A stretch of 64,000 nt of DNA, from the NCBI RefSeq assembly GCF_035582795.1, contig NC_134373.1, positions 36,922,501 through 36,986,500 of the forward strand. The letters are read 5' to 3'. The position numbers were made by a program, and so were the translations under genes. This stretch comes from Mycteria americana. Lineage: Eukaryota > Chordata > Aves > Ciconiiformes > Ciconiidae. This document shows, piece by piece, positions 1 through 12,022 of this stretch; the stretch's first letter is position 1, and each line of letters opens with the position of its first letter. The notes under the pieces were generated by a model. The model had not been told where the DNA came from. It searched no databases and was given only the letters and a program-made list of their open reading frames with translations.

Positions 1-775
1 CGCAGTGCTTGAGCACACGAAATTGCCATTTACACTTACGTCCAGGAATGCAAGACTAAGCCCAGCGTCCTTCTACGTGGCTAAACCACAGGGGCTGAGA
101 TGCGGCAGCAAAGGGAAGTTATAATAATTTCATATATTCTCTGTGGAAACGTTTTGGAAAACAGCCTATGTTCACCCCTGTGTGTGGTCTCTCCATTACC
201 TTAATTCTCATCAGAAAAACTAGTAAGCTCGTACTGTTTACCTTTTGAAGCCGGGGAAAGAAACTGGTGTCTAAATAAAAATCTTGACTTATGTATACTT
301 AATCATGAAGTCATTTAGCTATTTAGGCTTTGAACTTACATTTACCCGATGTGGTGAGGGAACTAACAACAGTTTAACAGCAAATGGAGCAGTATCCATA
401 AACCAGGATAATCTAGCAGTTCAAGCTGCAGACTGGGGGCAGGAAATATGATAAATACTGTTTACAGCTGATCCCAAACCATTGGGAGACTCACAAGTGC
501 AGATTCCTTCCTTTAATAGATTGTCTAATTTTCTTTGTTCTGTTTTTTAAACATTCATGTTTATCATCAGGTCTGCAAAAAAAGGGCTGTTGCTGGACTT
601 CTGTGAAAATAACAGTATCACAGATACTGTTTGGGGATATTTTCCCTATTATTGGTTATAACAGCTTAAAATACTTGTCTCACAGCTTTATTTGCTATCA
701 GTTTATATTGCTCAGTTGGCCCAGGCTCCAGGTGTGCATATTTTACTTGACCAGCAATTTACATTCATCTCTTAC
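1..775. other. LCT intron 14 (partial)
   Basis: Downstream intron sequence of LCT reaching the window edge. AT-rich. I see no GH1-like exon, repeat or RNA gene here. Confidence 0.7.
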
Positions 776-910
776 CTATCAGAGTCATATGACAGAACAC
801 CAGCAGGATAGTTTACGTTGTATGTTAAAACCGTAGTATAATGATTTAGACCAAAGTAGTCATATGTGCCTTTAATTCTTTGCTTTTCACTTTCAGTAAA
901 TTCTGGAAGT
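776..910 (-). CDS. LCT: LCT exon 14 (last exon in window)
   Basis: Residues 1658-1702 ([20 protein letters not shown]..., [16 protein letters not shown]). Acceptor TATTGCAG|ACTTC, donor GATAG|GTAAGA, ends in phase 2. The next exon, expected to carry the LPH IV nucleophile TENG, is not found in 1-775 and must lie outside the window. Confidence 0.94.
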
Positions 911-3900
911 CTGCAATAGAAAACAGAGAAAAGCATAAACCCCTCAAAATGTAAGTCTTCTCAGGATTGCCCCTTCTTTTGCTTCTACCCCTCCCTAATC
1001 TGATTGTATAAACTAAACTAAGCTTTTGCTAGAATATGCAAGTCATGCTGCCTGCTCTAACGTTCTCCAAGACCTTCCACCGACCAGAAAAGAGACACCT
1101 GATGGCTAGAGGTCCTGCTCATGGTCAAACAAGAAGCTTGACCATCCTCTTGCTTTATAAGACAGGAAACAGTGTTTGCCCAGTCAGGAATGTGTTGGGA
1201 GGAACTGGGGACAACCATTTTGGTTGTCAGGAGCTTACCACAACCCTGTGGAGATCCAGAGCTGCAGTGCTCGCAAGTGACCCGTCTCAGCCCACCCTCC
1301 TGCAAGAGCATGACTAGCTCTGACAGAGGGAAGCATGAAATGGAGCCTCCTAGCAGCCAGCGACGTGCAGGGGTCCTGTCCCCACGCAGGGGAGCAGTCA
1401 CAAGCCCCCTCAAAACACTGTACTCCTGCTTGCACGCACGGAAGGTGCGGCCAGCCATCTGTGCTAAGATGTGCTTCATGGCAGCAGGGGAGCAGGCATC
1501 TGCTGCCAGAGGAGCTCTTCTCTGTGGCAGTAGTAGTACTTGGTAGGTCATGGTAAAGGCTAATACAGGGTCGTCTCATAAACTCTGGCTTCTATGCGAA
1601 AACCATAAAAACTTCTGAGCTTTCTCCCCAAGATCCACACTTGAACACACTCCGTATGTAATGCTGGTATCCCTAGTACCAGCACCACAAGCACAAGGGG
1701 AGGTACCATGATCCTTCTGGAGGAACATGGGAAAACCCAGGAGAAACTGGGAACTAGGCTCTGTCTGGACTCTACCATTTAATCCCAAAGCGCTTGGTTC
1801 CCTTCAAGAGGGAGGCCTCCTCAGCGAAGAACATCCCCCTTTGGGATCTGCAGCCCTGCACAGAGTAAGAAATGGAGTCAGGGACATCCAGGGTACCCTG
1901 GAGCAAGGGGCGAGGGTTTTCTTTTAGACAGAAGAGGGAGAAAATTCTCCTGGGAATTGGGTCCCTAGGCTGAAATTTCCCTGCTGAAAATGCAGCCGGT
2001 GCTCCTGGCAATTTGGTGATGCTTGAGAGTTTGCAGTCTTAGACTGAGGACAGGACTTCTTCCCCAGATTGAGATGCTTGGGCACGTTATCTCATAAAGC
2101 AACACACAGCGACTTTGCTGTCTTATTAATGGCAGCAACCGCCAGAGAAGAAATAACGTGTCAAAAAAAGTGCTCAAGAATGCAAGAGTTTTAGGCACAT
2201 ATAAAAGCATAAATAGACCTGCCTTTGCTGCAGAGCACACACTGACTCTTCCACCATCTCCCCAATTTCAAAACAACTGGTCTTTCACATTTTCAGAGAG
2301 GAATGATCGGGAATAGCCCCAGATCTAATACACCCCACCAAATTGCTATTAAAGTGAAGAGGGGAAAAAGAGTGCTTTCCTTATATGTGTCTAAAAAGGG
2401 AGAGAAAAGGAAAAACATTCATGCTGGAGCACTGCTAGCGCAATAGGGTTGAGAATAATTAAGGGGAATGGAAAATAGGAAACATAATTCAGAGGCACCA
2501 AGGAGTTCTCAGTGCTCGAGTTCAGGACATCATCTTAAGAACAGTTAAAACAGATTTACCATGGTCAGGTAAAACACTGTGTCTAATGCAGAGCATTTAC
2601 TATATCACTCTGAGCTGCCAACTTATTAACCCAAAGATATGTTATATTAGTAAATTTAGTTTGCAAGGCAGCTAGAGACAGCAAAATGTATGCTAGAGTT
2701 TTTCTGTGAGGATATAGTAAGATTTTTACAGTAACATCACAATAGAATCATTGAAATTTAGCACTTCTTTCAGAAAAGCAGGTTCCAGCACAGCAAGTAA
2801 AACAAAAGCAAGTATGTGCCTGGGCTCCTACCGGGACTGGCTCAGGCCCTGAGCCAGACTGCGTTCCCGAATCCTCGTTTTCATCACTTCGTTATAATCG
2901 CCATTTTTGAAAATGGGATGAGCAAACCAACCTAGAAAAAACTAAGCCAGGAAATAAGGGAGAAGGATAAATTATGTATCAAAACAAGGGATTTAACAAT
3001 TTCTCCATTTAACCATTTCAATGAACAGGCACATGGAGATATGCAGGGATGCCCATTTAACGGCAACAAATTTAATAAGCTTTTGGCACTGCAGTTGTAT
3101 TTTGTCTCATTTCTATTGCATACTTGATCAGCCACCAGAAGAGGGTGATACATTTCCGTGCAGAGATGCCTCTGGCTCATCCTTTTCTTTCATGCTGGCA
3201 TGGTGAGATGCTGACCTGGGTTTTGGGCATCTCCAGCACCCAGGATGGGGGTGCCACCATGAGCAAACCCGGGAGCAGTAGGGAGAGCTGTGACCAGGTG
3301 TCCCTCTGTACCTGCAAGTATTGTCTGGCAGCATCGATGTCATCCTGGTTGTATGGGTTCCTTGGTTCTGCCCAGTCAGAGTTGATGGTGATAGAGATTA
3401 ATCCTCCTTGTTTTGCCCGGTAGGTCTCATTGTAGAGGTGCCAGGCTTCCGCGTGGGCCTTTATTAAGTTGTGCCCCACCACATAGGGAGCTCGCCCTGG
3501 CCGAACGGAGATGCCTGCAGAGACCATGACAACACGGGCAGTGGAGCAGCAGTTCCCAGCATTCGCATCGGCTGCTTCCCAGGTTAACACAACACCCGGG
3601 ACACCCAGAACAGCCCCTAGTAAATGAATAAACGCGCAGCACCTGGTGCCCTTGGGCCGAGCCCTGGGCTGAGATCCCTGCTTTGGCAGAGGCAGCTGGA
3701 GGCACAGCTGCAGTGGGCAGGCTGTGTGGGACCCCGCATCGCCCCTTCCTCCCCCTGTGGCAGGACACGGGCTGGCTCAGCTCTCTGCCCGTTTAGGGCT
3801 GCCAGCCCCAGCAACAGGCGGCTGCTGCCAGTGTGGAGAGCAGAAAGCTGTGTGTTCAGGCCAGCTCCCATTCCTTCCCTTCCCTTGCTTCTACCCTACA

Positions 3901-6900
3901 GCTGAGCTTGGCTCTCCTCAGCCCTAACCCTTCTCCACAGTCCTGGAGCTGGTCTGGAAATGGGGTCTGCTCCAGACAGCAAGTGTAGTCTGGAGGTTGC
4001 AGAGGAGGGGTGGATTAGAGAAGTGGAAGAAGGAGGATGGGTCTTGGAGTGGACAGGCAAAGTGAAAGAAGGACCTGTTCACCACACCGCAGCAGTCCAA
4101 ACCCCATTTATCCCCACCACACCGTCTTCCTTGCTCTACCTTTGTAAGCCCCTAGCATCTACTCTGCTGCAGCATAAAAGAGAGTTGTGCCTACAGTGCT
4201 GCAAAGGCTCTGAGGTTATGCCCAGCAGTCTTACCTGGAGCAGCTGTGCCAACGCCATAGCCAAGATATGCAGTGTTGTAGGGTTCATTGAGGGTTATCC
4301 AAAATTTCACTTTATCTCCTAGTCTCTGGAAAAGGAGCTCAGCATATTCCTTAAACCTCTGAACTATAGTATCATTCTCCCACCCACCGAGGTTCTGCAG
4401 TGCCTGTGGGAGGTCCCAATGGTAGAGAGTTACCTGTGGGGAAAGACAGCAAGAAGAAGGACTCAACCAATCACTCACTTTCAGAAATAAGGGCAGTAAC
4501 CCACCCTCATTTTCATAAATAAACTGTGCTTTGTTCTGCAGCTAGCTGTTCCTAACGGTGTTTAGTTTGCACTCATTCACTCAAATAAAATACCTTCTTG
4601 CCAGTGTTTCCCCTAAAATGGGGAAATGACTTGAACTCTAGGGACTGCCTGATGGTGAAGATGAAGCTTTTACCAAAAACCACCACAACCTTGTGATAGC
4701 AAGAACTCGTCAGTGAAGAACTGGTGCACCTGCACTGACTCTCAGATGAAATACAGTCCAATAGACACGTGTTTGGGCTGGTACATCCGTTGGACCAGTC
4801 TAGAGCAATGCCGTGAAGGCACAGGTTTGCTCAGGCATGATCTGACGCTTGTGTAGATATTCCTGGATTGCCCCCTGTATGGTGTGCATACACACGTATG
4901 CAGCGTTTGGTGCAGCCATGTGCGCTCGCTCGCTCCGTGTACCAGCGTGGTTTTGGGAGGACAGGGACAGCCAGCAGTGGGGAAGCAACAGGCAGAAGCA
5001 GAAAAAAGCTGCATGTTCCCAGGTCTATGGGGACAGGTCAGATTGACTCAACAGTGCTGAAAGAGCTGACTGATGCAGTGGTGAGGTCACTGTCCATTAC
5101 GTGTGACAAACCATGCTGATCAGTGGAGCTTCCTGACTCCTGGGAAAATAATAATGTTACACCCATCTCCAAGAAAGGCAAGAAGGAGGATCCTGGGAAC
5201 TACAGGTCAGTTGGCCTCACTTCAGTCTCTGGAAACATCACTGCATAGGTCCTTGTAGAATCCTCTTCCAAGCACATGAGGGACGAGAAGGTAATTGGAA
5301 ACAGCCAACAGTAAGGCTACTGTGATCTTTCTGGTAGTAATTTCTGACATATCACTATATTCCCAGTTCATTTGCTTATGCAAAAAACATGTTTCCTTGC
5401 ACAACACAATGAAAAACAATTTCTCTGTGAAGGAGGGTGTGGATGGAAACACACACATATCCTCTGAGCATCAGACTTGGGTTCTGCTATTTTTTAGTTA
5501 GCTGGAAGTTACGGTTTTTAGTTACCTGAGGCATAATGTTAGCTGCCAGAAGAGCATCGACAAGCCTTTCATAGTAGTTCAGTCCCATTTCATTGATGTA
5601 TCTGGTGGTCCCATCTGGGAGAATGCGGGACCAGGAGATTGAAAAGCGATAGTGAGACACCTTGAGGCTTTTTAGCATTTCCACATCCTCCTCAATCTTG
5701 TGGTAGCTGTCACAAGCTACATCTCCGGTGTCATCATTGCTGATTTTTAAGGGAGTGTGAGAAAATTGGTCCCAAATGCTAAGTCCTTTCCCATCTGCTC
5801 TCCATCCTCCCTCAATCTGTAATTGAAGATGGAGGGGGGGATTGTTAGTAAACCCCAAATTTAGGTCTTGGTCTAGCAAAGAATTCAGCCTGTTAGTCTT
5901 TGTGGCACCACACAATAGTTTGACTTATCAGCTTAAGGCTAGAAATAGCAATGTTTTTGCTGTACCAAACTAGTAAGACCTCTTGGGCCTCAAGGCAAGA
6001 CATATTAGCAAAGTACAATGTCACAGAACAGGCATTGTTTCAGTTCATCTGCTGCTCCATGTTGGCTGGCTCTTGTGAAGCCCATGCTGCTGTCTCAATT
6101 CCTGAGGTATAACCGTGCCCTTAAAAATCTCCAAGTTCCTCCGTTTTACTACAGTTGTTACACTAACCCTCAATTATGGTAAAACCTAATGTTACAAAAG
6201 CTGTAGGTGTCTCATCCAAAATGAATTAACTGCCCACAGATACTTTAAGAGTCTGTCTTGGTTTCCTAACCTGATATGCTGAAGTTGCTACACTCCACCA
6301 AAAGTTCTTTGGAAACTCTCCATATAAAAATTCATCTTCTTTTGGCAATGGGATACCATTATTGTGGATGATTTCTGCATAGTACACAGCAGAGCGCTTT
6401 GGGGTTCTTGGCCTGTTGGGATTGTCAAAATCAACCTGGTGCAATCCAAATCTTGGATCATAACCATTCAACCATTCAAAGTTATCCATAAAAGACCAAG
6501 CGTTGTATCCTCTCAGATTAACACCATCCAACTTGTAAGCTGAAAGACCAGAAACAAATGGAAGAGCATCAGTGGTATAATCACACAGTAAATGAACCAC
6601 AAGGAATACACATGCAAGCCCATACACACTTCTCGCTTCTTAAAGCTGCCAGTGGTCAACTAAGATCATTAAGAGACTCTTCGTAGTTGGAGGATACTGA
6701 GTCCAAACAGCCATGCAAAGGAGATCATAGAAAGAAACACTATGTTTATATTGTGTTCAGAATATTTAAAGACTGATATCAATCACTTTTAATAACTACT
6801 CTTCAGAGGAATAAAGTAACCAGAAATCTAGAGAGGAGACACACAACACCAACAGAACAAAAGCAAACACTGGTACCTTTTAAAGCTTCATCAATGTATG

Positions 6901-9900
6901 TTTTGTAGTAAAATATCCTGGTGTTGTCATCAACATCCGATTTGGTCTTTATCCCCACCCCATTCTCCATTATGTATATTGGGGGATTTCCATATTCTTC
7001 TTTGATCCAGTTCAGTAGCCTCCTCAGCCCCCAGGCCACAGCACGATGGTCAGTAATAGCTGAGGAAGGCCAGGAGCTGTCAACCGTTGTTAAAACTTCT
7101 TGGTCATACTCATAAGAGAAAGGCCTCAACCGGGTCGTTGCATGGGTTACAATTTTGGAGGTGTAGGTGTTGAAGCAGAAAACATCTGCCGTGCCCCTGA
7201 TGTATTCACGCTCCTCTGCTGTGAAAATCGGTAGGCGAGATGATGGCAGGTTCTGGAGCTCACTCCTGTTCCCAACTTTCCACTTCATGACCTCAGGGTA
7301 GTCCCCATTTTTGAAAATCGGGTGTGTAAACCACCCCACCAAAAACTGCAGGTACCGGTCTGCAGCTTCTATGTCCCTGGGATTGCTTGGTGTCTTCGGC
7401 TCAACCCAGTCAATGTTGGGACACAGAGAGATGACTCCTCCTTGGCTCGCTCTGTATTTGTCATCATATGTGTGGTAGACCTTGGCGTGAGCTTTCAGTA
7501 AGATGTGAGCAACCCTGTAGGGAGCACTGCCAGGGTCATTGACATTGGGTGGAAATGCCCCAATACCATAGCCAACCCAGGCAATGACTTGGGGTTCATT
7601 GAACGTAATCCAGAACTTCACCCTGTCCCCAAAGGTCTGGAAACAGAAGTCCGCAAAACTATCAAACAGGTCAATCAGCGCACTGCTCTCCCAGCCACCA
7701 ATGTCCTGGAGAGCTTGTGGCAGGTCCCAGTGGTAGAGAGTGACAATTGGAGTGATGTTGTTTGCAACCAGTCCATCAATGAGACGGTTATAGTAGTCAA
7801 CTCCATGGCTGTTTATTGAGTTGTTCCTTCCGCTGGGGAAGATTCGAGACCAGGACAGGGAGAAACGATAGTTCTTTACCCCTAAAGCTCTCAGCAGGTA
7901 AATATCTTCCTCCACCTTGTTGTAGCTATCACAAGCTATATCTCCAGTATCATTATTCTTTATATTCCCTGGGATATGGGTGAAGTTATCCCAAATGCTG
8001 GGTCCTTTGCCATCAGCATCCCAACCTCCCTCTACCTGGTAGGCAGAAGAAGACACACCCCATGTAAAGTCCTCTGGGAATGTCCCATAAAAGTACATAT
8101 CCCTTTCAAAGTCTGTTTGAGATGAAAACTTCTGCCAGACAACCTTGGCTTTGGAGGGAACTTCTGATGCTGGTAAATTCGGCAGCTTTGATGGCATGGG
8201 TAGGTCAAACACCACCGGTGTAGAAAATCTGTCCAAGACTTTGGATGGGAAACCATTTTTTTCAATAACACTAGAATAGAAATAAGCAGATGCCTTGGGA
8301 GTCCTTGGTCTGTTGCTGTCTTCAAAATTCACATGATGTAGCCCAAATTTTAGGCTGTACCCCACTGGGCCTTCAAAGCCATCAACCAGGGATCGAGCAA
8401 TATATGACCGAACATCAACTGTGTCTAGTTTTACCGCTGTCACAGAAATAGTACAAGACACTGTTATTCATTTGAACATTTTCTGAATACAGAACAGCAC
8501 AACTTAAGCACCACAACTGAGGGTAACAGTATGATAAGCCAAACATGTACGAATGGTCTTTTAGGCAAAAAAACCCCAAACAATTAGAGTATCTGGCAAG
8601 AAAAGCAGTCAGCACTGTAATAGGAGCTGTCAAATGCTTAGTGATAAAAATGTGTGAGAAAAGAAATATTAGTCAAGAGATATTTGAGTATAGGACACTT
8701 GTGCCACTGGTATCCCTTTCCCTGTGTTCTTGTTTTCAAGCACAATTCATCAACTTACTTAGGTATACGGTGCTCTTTTAGATTTAACACTATAGTTAAG
8801 CTGAAACATAAGGTGTATTTAGTGCTTGCCTATCTTCCCTGAGCACAAGAGAGTTTCTTTTAGCAGAACAGCATATCCAATACCAGCAGAGGCAAGTCCA
8901 GCATCCTTCCTCACATTGCCTACAAAAAAGCACTGAATCTCTCTCCTTCCAGAAAAGTTCACTTCCCATATGCAGTCCACCTTCTTTACTTCTGCTGAGG
9001 CATAACAGCAATGCTAAACTGTGTTTTCCATAGCTCTTCTAACACTTCTATCAGTAAGTTGAGAACTAGGCCAAGAAGGTCAAATGCTGTATACTGATGA
9101 CCAACATATTTAATACTGCATATTTAATAGTTTTCCTGACAGTATTGATTTGTGTGTCTCAAGAGAGTACCAGTCAAATCTCTATTTGAAATCTCAAATC
9201 TCTATATCTTTGAAATCTCAAATCTCTATCTTTGAAATCTCTAATCTCAAATCTCTGTCCAGAACTTCAGTAACTAATATCATTTTTACATCAATTGATA
9301 AGCAGTTTGCAAGATACAGGCATACCTTGAACCTTGCTCAAAATGATTGAGATATAAATTTCTCCCTAAAAATTCTAACCTGAAATGGTACAGGATGCTG
9401 CCAGTTAGAGCTGCTTAATCAGTAAAGACATCATTCAGTCCTGATCTATGAGATCTCTGTAGGCAGGAGCCTGCCTGCAGGCAAATCATCTTTGAGCTGA
9501 AGTATATAAACACTGTTCTCACAGAGGGACTGACACTAGGGTCCAGGCTACATTAATCTGTACATATGAAAAACCTGTTCCCATAACTAAACAGAAAGGA
9601 GAGTTCCATATCTGGACACCAGATAGGTTGAAGTACATGAAGTGCCACTACATACACAATAGGCAGCTGACCTCGTATCGCTACACAAGTGGTGATGTTT
9701 TAAAGCTAACCACCATGGAAGTGATAGAATAACTAGTTGCCATTATTAAAAAAAAAAATTTAAATTTCTCCATACCTTTTAGAGCCTCATTGATGTACCG
9801 GCGGAAATAATCCACTCGCAGAGTGTCATTAATAAGATCCCCTACGTCTTCTGTCGGCATACCATTTCCTGCTATGTAAATTGGGATCTTTGTCCCTGTA

Positions 9901-11986
9901 TATTCCTGGGACACAAACTTCAGCAGCCTTCTTAATCCCCAAGGGACCACATGGATCCAAGAAGAGGCAGTCTGTGGCCAAGAAGGATCTACATGCAAGG
10001 AGAAGTTCCCAATGCTCTCATAGCCTGGTGTGCAGGTCCCATTAGTCACAGCACTGACCAGGCGGGAAGTGTAATGGGAAAGACCAAAAAAATCTGCAGT
10101 CCCTTTCACCCAGGACTTCTCCTCTTCTGTAAACAGAGGCAGCTGTGCAACTGTTGTGGAGCACTGCTGGTTTACTTCCTGGATCTGAGCCTTCAGGATA
10201 TCTGGGTAATCACCATTAACAAATATAGGGTGAGCGAACCAGCCAAGCATGAACTGCAGGTACCTCTCAGATGCCCTCACGTCCTCAGAGTTGGTTGAAG
10301 TCTTGGGTTCAGCCCAATCCGAGTTCAGCACCAGCCCCACCTTTCCCAGTTGCTGAGAGCGGTATTTGTCGTTATACAGGTGCCAGACCTTGGCATGAGC
10401 CTTGACAATTGTGTGAGCCACCTGGGGGCAGAAAGCAGAGGGATATGTGACACACGGCTTTGCACAAGAACTCTTAAGCATTGAGACTTTTGCCATGTGA
10501 GAATGTAATCTCCATCCAGAAGAAGAAACCTTAACAAGACAAATAATAATAGCCAGAGAGTGCAGCAGGTTTTGGATTAAGCAGAAGAATCTGGCTATCC
10601 ATCAACACCAACTTTCAGAACAGAAAAATAAAATAAAGACATTTAGCACCCATTAACTACCCCATTTTTTTGCAAGTATCATAAATCCAACAAGCAAATA
10701 GTTGTCTCGGAGGCCACATTAGGCTTAAACATAGTTAAAGTACAGAACCATCAGAGGAAAACAACACAACGGCAGCTGCAGGATCCTAGTTACTCCTCTG
10801 TCCCTACCTTGTAAGATGCTACTCCTGGGTCAGTGATTCCTGGAGGATGCTCTCCGGTGCCATAGCCAGCGTAGCTGATAACCCAAGGCTCGTGGAAAGT
10901 AATCCAGAACTTGACCCGATCCCCAAAAGCAGCAAAGCAGAAGTCTGCATAGTTTACAAAAGCATCTATGATACTGTCATTCTGCCAGCCACCAAGAACC
11001 TGAAGAGCTTGTGGGAGGTCCCAGTGGAACAGAGTCACCATGGGCTCAATGTTAGAGTCTAGCAACCGGTTAATTAATTGGTTGTAATAATCCACACCCT
11101 TGGAGTTGATGGTCTCATTGGTGCCAGCAGGGAAAATTCTGGGCCAGGATACAGAGAATTTGTGCAGTTGGGGATGAAGACCCCTAAGTAGGTAAACGTC
11201 ATAGCTGGTTTTATAGTAGCTGTCACATGCCACGTCTGCTGTTTGGTTCATGTAGACATGACCTGCATGCCCAAACTGATCCCAGATGCTCTCTCCTTTC
11301 CCATCCTCTGCCCAAGCTCCTTCAATGTTAAAGGCACCTGTGGATGTGCCCCAGAGGAAACCACTTGGAAAAACATCTTGCAGAAAAGAATCCCTCTCCA
11401 ATTCAGACTGTTTAGCAAACATTTCCCAAACTGTTTGATAGGAGGAGCGAGGGGCAAGAACAGCATCTGGATTCTCCTGTAGAGTATTTGTTTTGCTGGA
11501 AATAGAATAAAAAGAAGTTACAATCTCCAAGGTGGATGCCAGTGCCACAGAACTTGCAAACACGGAGGATAAAAGAATCGTTTGCTTCCCATTCAGCTGA
11601 CATAAGCCACTTAGGGTATAGTTCCTTTGCCATCTGATCAATCCAACCTACTGTCTAGCAGATGAAGGTGGAGTGCAATGAGCTAACTGCAGAGCTGCTC
11701 AAGAGCTGTATATCTAATACATTTCTTTGCAGGTGGATTCTCATAATTCGTTACAGCTAGGTCAAAGGTGCAAACAAAATCCTTGCAGTGTGTAGCGATT
11801 TCACATGCTACAACTGCTCTTCTGAGTGTCCATGGGATAAGCTAAAACTAATCAATCCTGCTTCTGTAATCCTTAGCTTCTCCCTGCACAATGACATCTC
11901 CTACACTTCTGTAGGCCCAACTGGCTTCTCTCCTATGAAAGCCTCTGCTTGCTTGCTTTCTCTGTCTTTTCTTTCTTTCTTTCTTT

Positions 11987-12022
<36 letters not shown>

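Noticed and set aside
1-775. Expected LCT exon 15 with the LPH IV nucleophile
   Set aside because: No TENG-like or WPDSG-like coding block was found on the minus strand. The exon must lie beyond the left edge.
1057-1551. 164-codon minus frame in LCT intron 13, with overlapping long plus frames
   Set aside because: GC-rich stretch open in several frames on both strands, with no family resemblance, no phase fit to LCT, and cysteine/serine-rich composition typical of chance frames.
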